Shown piece after piece: positions 35,511 to 44,000 of a DNA stretch of 64,000 nucleotides. This DNA is from Lewinellaceae bacterium SD302 (GTDB lineage Bacteria; Bacteroidota; Bacteroidia; Chitinophagales; Saprospiraceae). Where the stretch lies: NCBI GenBank assembly GCA_002591745.1, contig PDLQ01000006.1, forward strand, positions 62,001 to 126,000, written 5' to 3'. Position numbers and translations under genes: made by a program. A model generated the notes under the pieces. That model was not told where the DNA came from and ran no database searches. It saw only the letters and a list, made by a program, of their open reading frames with translations. The first letter of the stretch is position 1. Each line of letters opens with the position of its first letter.

Positions 35511-36761
35511 CTACTCCAGCACGAATTCCTCCAGGTGCTCATATTCTTTGGTGTCCGAAATGATCACTTTCTCCCCGGCTTGCAGGCCGCTGGTGATCTC
35601 CACCCAGTCGCCGTTGCGCATCCCCAGACCTACGTCGCGGCGTTCGGCGCGGGTACCATCGGCGGAGACTACGAATAGCTCCTGCCGCAGGCCACCGCGG
35701 AAGGCCGGGCCGTTTTTCAGGCGTAGTACATTTGGTTTTTCGCCTACAATGATGCCGAACTCCGTACGTAGGTTGGGGCGTAATGCGTCGTGACTGGGGT
35801 CAGCGAACTCCACCAAAAAGCGGAGCGTGTTGTTTTCTACTTCGGGCAAGATGGTGGAGATGGTTCCTTTTAATCGTTCTTTGCCCACGCGAATGTCTAC
35901 GGGTAGCCCCACGTCTACCTGACCGGCGTAGCGATCGCTGCAACTGCCCTCCAGGCGGAAGCGGCCGAGATCGGCGATGCGCACCAGGGGAGCACCTTCG
36001 GCTACTTGCTGTCCGATGTTCTCGTTTACCCAGGTCACCACCCCGGCCCGTGGGGCGCGTACTTCGGTTTCCCGCAGCTTGCGGCTGAGCTGGGCGACTT
36101 CCTTTTCTTCCATGCCCACTTCCAGTTCCAGGTTACGGCGGCGACCATTAAGGCTGTTGCGGCGGTAGGAAAGCTCGTTGCTCAGTTTTTCCTTTTCCAG
36201 TTGAGTGATCTGTACTTGCAATTGGGCTTGCTCCACTTCCTCGTCGGTGGCGCCACCTACTGCCAATAATCGCTTGGCGTCGGCCAGTTGAGCCTCGGCG
36301 GTGCTCAGTTCCAGGGCTTTGATGCGGGTGTTGTAGTCCAGTTCCTGGATGTCGCGGTCATACTCCAGTTTTAGTAGGTCTACGTTGTTTTGCTTCAGGG
36401 CCAGTTGATCGCGGCGGCCGTTGAGTTGCAGTTGTACGTATTCGCGATCCAGGGTCAGTACCACGTCATTGGCTTTCACTTCCGTGCCGGTGGGCAACAG
36501 GATTTGTTGGATGGTGGTAGCAACGGGGGCGTTCACCTGCTCCTCAAAAGCGGCTACGACGAGGCCGGTGGCAGTGACGGTATTTTTGATGTCACCCTTT
36601 TGTACCGCCTCAATACGCATTTTATTGGTTTCGGCTTTGGTACGCAGCAATTTCCGGAAACCGAACAGGGCCGCAACGGCGATAAGGCCGATTAACATGA
36701 ATTTTACATACTTATTCCGGCGTTTGCGGCGAATTTCAGCGTCATCAATTTTACGATCCAT
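35511..36761 (-). CDS. HlyD/MacA-like periplasmic adaptor
   Basis: A 416-residue membrane-fusion protein: short cytosolic N-terminus (DRKIDDAEIRRKRRNKYVK), one transmembrane helix (about 22-38), split lipoyl domain (VNAPVATTIQQILLPTGTEVKANDVVL and VRAPRAGVVTWVNENIGQQV), a long coiled-coil hairpin between them (about 110-225), and beta-barrel plus membrane-proximal domains. It is the first gene of the exporter operon, and a sigma-54-type promoter lies 28 bases before its ATG. It should bridge the ABC permeases and TolC in the periplasm. Confidence 0.93.
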   Translation of the reverse strand: MDRKIDDAEIRRKRRNKYVKFMLIGLIAVAALFGFRKLLRTKAETNKMRIEAVQKGDIKNTVTATGLVVAAFEEQVNAPVATTIQQILLPTGTEVKANDVVLTLDREYVQLQLNGRRDQLALKQNNVDLLKLEYDRDIQELDYNTRIKALELSTAEAQLADAKRLLAVGGATDEEVEQAQLQVQITQLEKEKLSNELSYRRNSLNGRRRNLELEVGMEEKEVAQLSRKLRETEVRAPRAGVVTWVNENIGQQVAEGAPLVRIADLGRFRLEGSCSDRYAGQVDVGLPVDIRVGKERLKGTISTILPEVENNTLRFLVEFADPSHDALRPNLRTEFGIIVGEKPNVLRLKNGPAFRGGLRQELFVVSADGTRAERRDVGLGMRNGDWVEITSGLQAGEKVIISDTKEYEHLEEFVLE

Positions 36762-36788
36762 GGTGGTTATTTTCTTGCTTTAGAGTAC

Positions 36789-36804
36789 TGAAAATATCGT
36801 GCCA
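36789..36804 (-). promoter_or_regulatory. Sigma-54-type promoter of the efflux operon
   Basis: The minus strand reads TGGCACGATATTTTCA. The -24 element TGGCACG is exact and the spacing to the -12 element is correct (ten bases between GG and the GC position); the -12 reads TTTCA instead of TTGCA. It lies 28 bases upstream of the adaptor ATG. An NtrC-family activator is encoded at the end of the same operon. Confidence 0.65.
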
Positions 36805-36841
36805 GGGTTGTAATCAGTTGACTATCAATTGCTTTGACTAA

Positions 36842-36851
36842 CAAAGTAGCA
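36842..36851 (+). repeat. CAAAGTAGCA motif upstream of the efflux operon
   Basis: Reads GACTAACAAAGTAGCAGTG, with both flanks conserved. It is 38 bases upstream of the sigma-54 -24 element, oriented with TGCTACTTTG toward the operon. Confidence 0.85.
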
Positions 36852-37016
36852 GTGCGGTGTTCGAAAACGGACACTTTAGCGTCCAGAAATGAACGCCGGA
36901 CGCCAGTCCCTACCAATCGTGTATAGTTTACACTAACTTAATCTGATTGTAAAGGCGGGTTAATGGTATGAGGTGACCTTTGCGCCATAATCGCATTCAA
37001 TCAATTCAACTCTGTT

Positions 37017-38687
37017 ATGCAAAAAACATTTACTCTCTTTACCCTTTTCCTGCTGGCTGCTTTTGGGCTCCAGGCACAGATCATTATCAGTGATGATGAC
37101 CTGCAAGGCGACCAGACTTATAACTGGACAAATGACAACGTTTACCAACTCGACGGTTTCGTTTACCTGGAAGCAGGTGGTGTGCTGAACATCGAAGCCG
37201 GCACCCGTATCGAGGGCTTGCCAGAAAACGATAATGATGAAGTTGGTACGCTGATCATCACGAACGGCGCCCAAATCTTCGCCGAAGGCACCGCTGCCGA
37301 ACCAATCGTATTTTCCGGCAGCCAGATTGACGACGTCAATGACCCCGTAGATATCTTCCGCGGCTCATGGGGTGGCGTGATCGTACTGGGCGACGCCAAC
37401 GTTGGTGACGAAAACAGCATGGGCTTTGCCAACATCGAGGGCATCGAAGCCGAAGCTCGCACCCAATTCGGTGGTGACAACGACGAAGACAACAGTGGCG
37501 TTCTACGCTACGTTTCTATTCGTTTTGGTGGTTTCCCGCTTTCCCCGAACAACGAGATCAACGGACTTACCCTCGGTGGCGTAGGCTCCGGTACGACGAT
37601 CGAGCACATTGAAATTTTCGCTAACGATGATGACGGTGTAGAATTCTTCGGTGGTACGGTAGATCTTAAGTATGGTGTAGTTGCTTACTGTGGCGACGAC
37701 AGCTACGATACCGATATGGCCTGGTCCGGTCGCGGTCAATTCTGGTTCTCCCTGCAGGATCCCGAGCAAACCGGTGGCAGTAGCCCCAATGGTGGTGAGC
37801 ACGACGGTTCTGAAGACCCCAACGATGCAACCGGTGGCCCCGTACAGACTGTTTTCAACGCCACATACATCGGTCGCGGCGAAAACGCTCAGATTGCCGG
37901 TGACAACAACGCTTTGACCATCAAGGACAACGCTGCCATCAGCTACAACAATTCCATCTTTACGGAATTTGATGATTTCGCGGTAAGCATGCAAGACGGC
38001 GCCGCCGATCGTTACGTAGCCAATGAGTTTGATCTGTTGAACAATATCTTCTTCAACATCAGCGGTGACGCTCTCGGCAACCCGATCCAACTGGATGGAA
38101 ACGATGCTACGCTTACCACTGTGGCATTGGCCTTCGCCACCGACGGCAACGATGTGGTTGATCCTGAACTGGCCCGGGTAAACTTTACGCCATCTACCGA
38201 CGGTGGAGCTGACGGTAACGGTGTAGACCCACGTCCCGGTTTCTTTAGCCCGGCCCGTACCGGAGCAGCCGATGCACCTGCCGGAGATGACTTTTTCGAA
38301 TCCACTACTTACCGCGGTGCCTTCGACCCAACCGACGAACTGTGGGCAGCCTGGACACTGAGCTACCAACGTGGCCTGATCGTAGAAACCCTCAACGTAA
38401 ATACTATCGATTTCGGTCGTAACGAAGATGGTGTAAAGGTCCTCGTAAGTCCTAACCCGACAGCCGACCTGGTTGCGCTGAGCATCGAGCTTCCCGCCGC
38501 AACTCAGGCCGACGCAATGATCTATGATCAGTTCGGTCGCAACATCGCTCAATTTGACCTCGGTCAGCTGCAAGCCGGCAGCAACCAGCCTACCATCAAT
38601 CTCGGTGAACTGGTCAGCGGCAATTACTTCATCGTACTGAATACTAAATTCGGAGCCGTCAGCCAACGCGTGACGGTCGCCAAATAA
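37017..38687 (+). CDS. Secreted protein with T9SS sorting domain
   Basis: A 556-residue protein: signal peptide (LFTLFLLAAFGLQAQ), a Gly/Asp/Asn-rich beta-helix-like body (LDGFVYLEAGGVLNIEAG, EGLPENDNDEVGTLIITNGA) and a C-terminal type A sorting domain of about 80 residues (VLVSPNPTADLVALSIELP ... GELVSGNYFIVLNTK ... VTVAK). T9SS cargo of this kind is exported through the outer membrane and surface-attached or released. It is followed by a TonB-dependent receptor gene in the same direction with a strong hairpin between them, an arrangement fitting a surface-binding protein and its receptor. Ligand unknown. Confidence 0.88.
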   Translation: MQKTFTLFTLFLLAAFGLQAQIIISDDDLQGDQTYNWTNDNVYQLDGFVYLEAGGVLNIEAGTRIEGLPENDNDEVGTLIITNGAQIFAEGTAAEPIVFSGSQIDDVNDPVDIFRGSWGGVIVLGDANVGDENSMGFANIEGIEAEARTQFGGDNDEDNSGVLRYVSIRFGGFPLSPNNEINGLTLGGVGSGTTIEHIEIFANDDDGVEFFGGTVDLKYGVVAYCGDDSYDTDMAWSGRGQFWFSLQDPEQTGGSSPNGGEHDGSEDPNDATGGPVQTVFNATYIGRGENAQIAGDNNALTIKDNAAISYNNSIFTEFDDFAVSMQDGAADRYVANEFDLLNNIFFNISGDALGNPIQLDGNDATLTTVALAFATDGNDVVDPELARVNFTPSTDGGADGNGVDPRPGFFSPARTGAADAPAGDDFFESTTYRGAFDPTDELWAAWTLSYQRGLIVETLNVNTIDFGRNEDGVKVLVSPNPTADLVALSIELPAATQADAMIYDQFGRNIAQFDLGQLQAGSNQPTINLGELVSGNYFIVLNTKFGAVSQRVTVAK

Positions 38688-38713
38688 GGGATTATTTACC
38701 CTACTATTTACCA

Positions 38714-38746
38714 GCCACCCCGGAGCCAAACGGATTCCGGGGTGGC
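38714..38746 (+). terminator. Terminator/attenuator between T9SS protein and TonB receptor
   Basis: Perfect 11-base arms GCCACCCCGGA (38714-38724) and TCCGGGGTGGC (38736-38746) with an 11-base loop, followed by CTTTTGGG. The T-run is short, so partial read-through into the receptor gene is plausible. Confidence 0.7.
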
Positions 38747-38800
38747 CTTTTGGGTGCCGGGCTACTGCTTCGGTTACTTTTTAGGGTAAATAACACACAA

Positions 38801-41656
38801 ATGCAAGCTTATATGCAACGTTTCATCTTATCAGCATTGCTACTTTGCAGTCTGACCATTTCCAACCTCCTGGCACAGGGAGCCATCAGTGGAACCGTTT
38901 ACGATAAAGCCAGCGGAGAAACAGTTATCGGTGCTTCGGTCCTTGAAAAGACCACCGGTGCCGTTACCATCACTGACTTCGACGGTAAATACACCTTCAA
39001 ACTTGATCCGGGAACTTACACCCTGGAATTTAGCTATATCGGCTATCCAAACCTCTTGGTTGAAGGGGTTGAAGTGAAGAAAGGGGAGATTGCCTACCAG
39101 GACGTGACCATGAGTGACGAGGACGGGGTCGAACTAGACCTGGACGTGACGGTCAAAGCCACACGGGTAACCAATTCCGAAGTAGGCGTCTTAATGCTTC
39201 GTAAAGAAGCCGCCGTAGTGACCGATAATATCGGTGCTCAGGAAATGGCCCGTTACGGTGCCTCCGATGCGGGTGGTGCTTTGAAGAAAGTGACCGGAAC
39301 CAGCGTGGAAGGTGGCAAGTACATTTTCGTGCGTGGTCTGGGTGATCGTTACTCCCTGGCCCAACTGAACGGCCTAACTATTCCGTCCACGGATCCATAC
39401 CGCAACAGCGCCCAGCTCGATCTGGTGCCCACCAATTTGATCGACAATATCAGTACGGCCAAGACCTCCAGCCCGGACCAGCCCGGTAACTTCACCGGCG
39501 GAAATGTGAACATCATCACTAAAAAATTTCCCGAACTGGAGACCTTCCAAATCAGTCTGAGCACCGGTTACAACAGTCAGAGTAATTTCATCGACAACTT
39601 CCAGACGCAGGAAACACCGAGCAACGACTACTTTGGATTCGACAATAGCCGCGGACTGCCCACGGCGCTGACGGACCCTGCTTCCCGTGAATTCCTGTCA
39701 CGTGGTGGTGCACTGGATGCCAACCGTGGCGACCAGGCTAGTGCTGAAGCTATTGACGCCGCCGCACGCAGTGTTATTCCTCAGGTAGCTCCGGACCAAG
39801 AGCGTTCCTTTCTGGACCACGGGCTCGCACTTAGTTACGGTAATCGGATCGATATGGGTAAGAATCGCCTGGGGGTCATTGCTACGGCTTCTTTCAAGCA
39901 GGATTACCAGCATCTGGATAATTTCAAAGTTGGTAACTGGCGCGTAATCAATACCGAGCGTGATAGTATGGATAACAATGGCGTTTTCAACCAAAACCGC
40001 AGCACCATCAATCCAACCCTGACCGGATTGCTTGGACTGACCTACCGGATAGGCGATAATAATGAGATTGGTTTCACCGGTATGTACAACCACTCTTCAC
40101 AAACGACCAGCCTGACTTCTCTGGGTGAGCGACCAAATGATCTTTTTGCTCCGCGTCTGGTGCAGGGATTTGCCCTGAGTCACATTGAACAGGAATTGAT
40201 CAACTACCAAGCCAGTGGAGAACACGTATTGCCTAACTTGAACAACCTGAAAATCGAATGGAGAGGCAGTTTGGTGAACAGCTCTCAGTACGAGCCTCAG
40301 ACGCGTTTCTTTGAGAACATTTTCAATACGGAAACCGGCCAATACGAAGAGGACGGTGCCGACCTCAATTCCCCTTTTTACTTCTGGCGGGAACTTCAGG
40401 ACGAACAAAAGATCGGTAAGATCGACATTACCTTGCCATTGGCTAACAAGTCGAACAGTATCAAAGTGGGTGGTTTGTACTCGATTAAAGATCGCGTAAG
40501 TACCCAGGACGCTTTCCGCTTGCGTTACGGTACCCGCTCTACGCCCCTGGATGAGCTGGGTGGTGACCAAAACGCTTTCGTTGCTGACGCGAATATGGGC
40601 ATTGCAGAACTGGCAAATGGCCGCTACCGTTTCGCCAATTATCTGATCGACGATACCGAGGCTTCTGACTCCTACGAAGGCAGTGAAGAAATTCTTGCTA
40701 CTTACGGTATGCTGACTTACCAGATCACGGACAAACTGAAATTTGTCGGTGGTGCTCGCCTGGAGATCACGAATACGGAAGCTGTTAGCCAGGACACCTC
40801 AGAAACCGTTGGCCGGATCGAAGAAACCGACCTGTTGCCTTCCGGTAATTTCATTTATGAACTGACCAAGGATTTCAATATCCGTGCTTCTTACAGCAAG
40901 ACCATTGCTCGTCCGACACTGCGGGAAATCTCTTCTTTCACCATCATCGATCCACTGACGAATACTTTCGAGCGTGGTAACCCGGATAGCCTCGGCCGTA
41001 GCCTGATCGACAACTTTGACCTGCGCTTCGAATACTTCCTGGGTGGAAATGAGCTGGTGGCGCTGAGTGGCTACTACAAGAAATTTACCGATCCGATTGC
41101 CCGCGTTCAATTACCGGTGAGTCCGAACAATGAATTTCAGTACCAGAACATGGACGAAGGCCACTTATTCGGAGTTGAATTCGAACTACGTAAAAAACTG
41201 GGCTTTGTATGGAATAAGCTGCAAAATTTCAGCTTCATTACCAATGCCAGCTTTATCTTCTCTGATATTTCAACGAACAATTCTGATTCTGATTCTGAGT
41301 TAGCGATAACTTCCCGCAACTTCATCGGCCAACCTGATTATATCATCAACGCCGCTTTGAACTACAGCCTGCCCGAGCAAGGCTGGGATATCGCCCTCGC
41401 CGCAAACGCCACTGGCGACCGAGTCGCTACCATCGGCTCCTTTAGTGGCAATCGCCGTGATCAGATCGCCCGTGCCCGTACCCAACTCGACTTCATCGCC
41501 AGCAAGAAGTTCGGCCGCGTAGGTACCCGCCTGAGTATCCTCAACATTCTCGATGATCCTTTCCGGGTATCCGCAGACTACAAAGGTGCCGAATACATCT
41601 TTCAGGACTTCCGCCGGGGAGTGGACGTGAAATTTAATGTCTCTTTTACTTTCTAA
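38801..41656 (+). CDS. TonB-dependent receptor with carboxypeptidase-like N-terminal domain
   Basis: About 951 residues. The start is ATG 38801 or 38813 (MQRFILSALLLCSLTISNLLAQG signal peptide, given here in parts). Then comes a carboxypeptidase-regulatory-like domain (GTVYDKASGETVIGASV, ITDFDGKYTFKLDPGTY), the plug (GAQEMARYGASDAGGALKKV ... VRGLGDRYSLAQLNG), and a 22-strand barrel ending in VDVKFNVSFTF. Plug and barrel follow the outer-membrane importer pattern; no SusD partner is present, so it is not a typical SusCD pair. It lies after a T9SS-exported protein. An out-of-phase CAAAGTAGCA copy lies in the signal peptide coding region (38838). Confidence 0.93.
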   Translation: MQAYMQRFILSALLLCSLTISNLLAQGAISGTVYDKASGETVIGASVLEKTTGAVTITDFDGKYTFKLDPGTYTLEFSYIGYPNLLVEGVEVKKGEIAYQDVTMSDEDGVELDLDVTVKATRVTNSEVGVLMLRKEAAVVTDNIGAQEMARYGASDAGGALKKVTGTSVEGGKYIFVRGLGDRYSLAQLNGLTIPSTDPYRNSAQLDLVPTNLIDNISTAKTSSPDQPGNFTGGNVNIITKKFPELETFQISLSTGYNSQSNFIDNFQTQETPSNDYFGFDNSRGLPTALTDPASREFLSRGGALDANRGDQASAEAIDAAARSVIPQVAPDQERSFLDHGLALSYGNRIDMGKNRLGVIATASFKQDYQHLDNFKVGNWRVINTERDSMDNNGVFNQNRSTINPTLTGLLGLTYRIGDNNEIGFTGMYNHSSQTTSLTSLGERPNDLFAPRLVQGFALSHIEQELINYQASGEHVLPNLNNLKIEWRGSLVNSSQYEPQTRFFENIFNTETGQYEEDGADLNSPFYFWRELQDEQKIGKIDITLPLANKSNSIKVGGLYSIKDRVSTQDAFRLRYGTRSTPLDELGGDQNAFVADANMGIAELANGRYRFANYLIDDTEASDSYEGSEEILATYGMLTYQITDKLKFVGGARLEITNTEAVSQDTSETVGRIEETDLLPSGNFIYELTKDFNIRASYSKTIARPTLREISSFTIIDPLTNTFERGNPDSLGRSLIDNFDLRFEYFLGGNELVALSGYYKKFTDPIARVQLPVSPNNEFQYQNMDEGHLFGVEFELRKKLGFVWNKLQNFSFITNASFIFSDISTNNSDSDSELAITSRNFIGQPDYIINAALNYSLPEQGWDIALAANATGDRVATIGSFSGNRRDQIARARTQLDFIASKKFGRVGTRLSILNILDDPFRVSADYKGAEYIFQDFRRGVDVKFNVSFTF
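38838..38847 (-). repeat. CAAAGTAGCA motif in the TonB receptor signal-peptide region
   Basis: The minus strand reads AGACTGCAAAGTAGCAATG, with both flanks conserved. It is the only genic copy not in the common codon phase: the sense strand is read TTG CTA CTT TGC. Confidence 0.8.
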
Positions 41657-41681
41657 TCGGTTAACTGATTAGTAGGTTTTG

Positions 41682-41715
41682 AAAAGCCGCTCATCCAATG
41701 GATGAGCGGCTTTTT
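41682..41715. terminator. Bidirectional rho-independent terminator after the TonB receptor
   Basis: Fifteen-base perfect arms (41682-41696 and 41700-41714) around an AAT loop, starting AAAAGCCGC and ending GCGGCTTTTT. Confidence 0.92.
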
Positions 41716-41735
41716 ACGTGAATTTGTTTCGGATA

Positions 41736-41766
41736 TTGTTATTTTAAAACAAAATATTTATATTTG
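41736..41766 (+). promoter_or_regulatory. Promoter of the DUF1761 gene
   Basis: TTG (41736-41738) and TATATTTG (41759-41766) are spaced by 20 bases, an exact Bacteroidota -33/-7 arrangement. The ATG is 28 bases downstream. Confidence 0.7.
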
Positions 41767-41793
41767 ACGTAGCAAACACAAAAACACACTGCT

Positions 41794-42252
41794 ATGAATA
41801 ACAAAACATTCCACTGGCCAGCCGTACTGGTCGCCGCCCTCGCCGGCATGTTTATCGGTTTTCTTTGGTACGGACTTTTCTTTAACGCCCAGTGGTCCGA
41901 GGCTGTTGGTTTTACCGGCCCCGGCCTAACGGAAATGGGGGAAGATGTATTCCGATACGGCGAACCGGTTGTTTTGGATCCCGTCACTCCAATGATCGTC
42001 AACGTGATCGGGATGATCGCTTTCGCCCTTATCTTCAGTTGGTTGGTGGCAAAAACCGGGATGACTACCTGGATCAACGGTGCTACTATCGGTCTGATCG
42101 TAGGACTGGTTCCTGTCATCGCCCAGTTTCTGAGTAATATGTTCGCCATGACACCCAGTTCGCTGAGTCTCATTGACGGGAGTTATTATCTGGTATTGTT
42201 TACCGTTATTGGCGCAGTCGTCGGCGGTTGGCGGAAACGGGCAACTGCCTAA
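41794..42252 (+). CDS. DUF1761 membrane protein
   Basis: A 152-residue protein with four transmembrane helices (about 8-27, 66-86, 94-114 and 128-145). It begins WPAVLVAALAGMFIGFLWYGLFF and holds the family residue pattern FLWYGLFF / W. DUF1761 proteins are small inner-membrane proteins of unknown role. A terminator lies before it and a well-formed TTG/TAnnTTTG promoter directly upstream, so it is a single-gene unit. Confidence 0.85.
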   Translation: MNNKTFHWPAVLVAALAGMFIGFLWYGLFFNAQWSEAVGFTGPGLTEMGEDVFRYGEPVVLDPVTPMIVNVIGMIAFALIFSWLVAKTGMTTWINGATIGLIVGLVPVIAQFLSNMFAMTPSSLSLIDGSYYLVLFTVIGAVVGGWRKRATA

Positions 42253-42673
42253 CGACCTGGCTAGAACCAAAGAACGTAAACGCTCAAAGGTTGCTTTCTA
42301 ACTTGCTCGTCAATCAGATGCTTCCTGAGCAAACGATCAATGAAAAGTAGTTCAGAGAGTATAGCGCCCGACGGCGCGGTTTCAAAAAAACTTGAATTAT
42401 CGTCTGCGTCGTCAGCGTGCTAAATTATCATGCAGATGCCGCAGACGATTGATTGATCTCCGTCAATTTCGCCGACGGGCGAGTGGGTTGGGAAACCGGA
42501 AATCGCGGTAAGTTTCCTCGATGCGCGAAGCGCTTCAATCCTCCAAAACCTCTCACGTCATGTAGGCACCTCAGTGGACCTCCGTGCGCCCTTTTATTCT
42601 AGAGCTTGTTGGGAATTCAAGATTTGGCCCATTTGCCAGCAACTGACCTCAAAGCTGAAATTCCCGCAAACTC
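42253..42673. other. 421-bp gap with a nested inverted repeat
   Basis: No open frame of note. Outer arms 42365-42376 (CGCCCGACGGCG) and 42470-42481 (CGCCGACGGGCG) pair at 11 of 12 positions; inner arms 42399-42408 (ATCGTCTGCG) and 42440-42449 (CGCAGACGAT) pair perfectly, with a 31-base loop. The remainder (42500-42673) shows no recognisable signal. Candidate structured RNA or remnant of an element. Confidence 0.5.
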
Positions 42674-43930
42674 TTACAATCCACGCCGCTTTAACTCTTT
42701 GCGGATCATTCCCAACTCACGCCCAACATCACCCGTAACCGAACTATTCTCCTGGGCACGGCGGATCAGGTAAGGCGTAACTTCCGTAACTGGTCCGTAG
42801 ACCAGGTACTTCGCTACGTTGTAGCCGGCTTCGGCCAGGTTGAAGGTCAAGTTATCGCTCATGCCGTATAGCTGGCAAAAATTGAGGTGATCGTGGTTCC
42901 GTGGTAGGCCTCTTTCCTCAATCAACCGGGCCTGTAGTTCTACACTTTCACGGTTGTGGCTGGCGTTACAGCTAGCCAGTTCTTCGTAGTGATCCAGGCA
43001 GTAACGGATTGCGGTATTGAAGTCTTTGTGGGTTGCCTCGATATTGGGCTGAATAGGGGAGGAGTAGCCCAGTTCAGCGGCCCTTTCCCGCTCTTTATTC
43101 ATGTATGCGCCACGGACCAGCTTTGCCCCGAGCAGATAACCTTCCCTACGGGCTTTTTCGTGGCTGTTGATCAGGTAATCCAGCCGATCGTGACGATACA
43201 ATTGGAAAGTATTGTAGACAATCACTTTCTCTTTGTTGTAACGCTCCATGAGCTTGGTCACCAACTTGTCAAGGGTGTCCTGAATCCAGCTTTCTTCGGC
43301 GTCGAAGAAAATTTTTACGCCCAGTTTTGCGGCCAGGTTACAGATGGCATTCAGTCGTTTCTGAAGGCTGGTGTATTCCGTCCGCATTTCCGGGGTATAG
43401 TCGTAATCTTCTTGCTGAAAGGCTTCCAGCAATTTGTTGCGCGCCATACTGCTGATTTTAGCTACCACCACCGGGACGGCCTCATTTCGGGCGGCGAATT
43501 CAACACCTTTCATGATTTCTTTCATGACAAAGTTAAAATCCTCTTCTTCGTTTTTGGCCTCGGCACCGTAGTCCAATACGCTGGATACCCGGCGACGGTA
43601 CAACTCACGAATAGCCGGTTCGGCGGCCAATAAACTGGTGCCTCCTACGAATTGGGAGTAAATGGTTTTTTTCATTATCCATTCCGCTCCCGGCAAACCA
43701 TATTTTACGGAAATCATACCCAGCGGAGACAGTATATTGGTCAGCCAGGCTTTGTTCATCAGGGAAAACAGACGGGCGGATCGCTTGAGTTCACCATCTG
43801 ACAAATGAGAAAAGGTTTTTTCCGTATTGTCAAAATCGAGCTTTAGATCACTGGTCGTCGAAGCGATGTGATCTTCGATGACGGCCTTGATGTGGCTGAA
43901 GTCTTTTACCGGGCCGTTGGCTTTCTTCAT
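42674..43930 (-). CDS. Proline dehydrogenase
   Basis: A 418-residue stand-alone ProDH, FAD-dependent, oxidising proline to pyrroline-5-carboxylate with electrons passing to the quinone pool. Recognisable TIM-barrel segments: GVKIFFDAEESWIQDTLD, KVIVYNTFQLYRHDRLDYL, YLLGAKLVRGAYMNKERERA, ASHNRESVELQARLIEE and NHDHLNFCQLYGMSDNLTFNLA. Length matches the Bacteroidota form. The gene sits alone between gaps; a P5C dehydrogenase is not in the window. Confidence 0.93.
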   Translation of the reverse strand: MKKANGPVKDFSHIKAVIEDHIASTTSDLKLDFDNTEKTFSHLSDGELKRSARLFSLMNKAWLTNILSPLGMISVKYGLPGAEWIMKKTIYSQFVGGTSLLAAEPAIRELYRRRVSSVLDYGAEAKNEEEDFNFVMKEIMKGVEFAARNEAVPVVVAKISSMARNKLLEAFQQEDYDYTPEMRTEYTSLQKRLNAICNLAAKLGVKIFFDAEESWIQDTLDKLVTKLMERYNKEKVIVYNTFQLYRHDRLDYLINSHEKARREGYLLGAKLVRGAYMNKERERAAELGYSSPIQPNIEATHKDFNTAIRYCLDHYEELASCNASHNRESVELQARLIEERGLPRNHDHLNFCQLYGMSDNLTFNLAEAGYNVAKYLVYGPVTEVTPYLIRRAQENSSVTGDVGRELGMIRKELKRRGL

Positions 43931-43934
43931 AGTC

Positions 43935-44000
43935 TTTTTTAGTGTTGAGGTCTGGAGGTTGTAAGGTCTGAAGGTCTAAATGATCTCAAGATTTGAATCT
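43935..44000. repeat. Purine-rich inverted spacer
   Basis: GGTCTGAAGGTCTAAAT and ATTTGAATCTTCAGGACC are inverted near-copies, in the gap between the proline dehydrogenase and shikimate dehydrogenase genes. Same design as 26483 and 31615. Confidence 0.5.

Noticed and set aside
37503-38729. A 408-codon open frame on the minus strand
   Set aside because: It lies wholly antisense to the T9SS protein gene, which has a signal peptide and sorting domain; the antisense translation has no family features.
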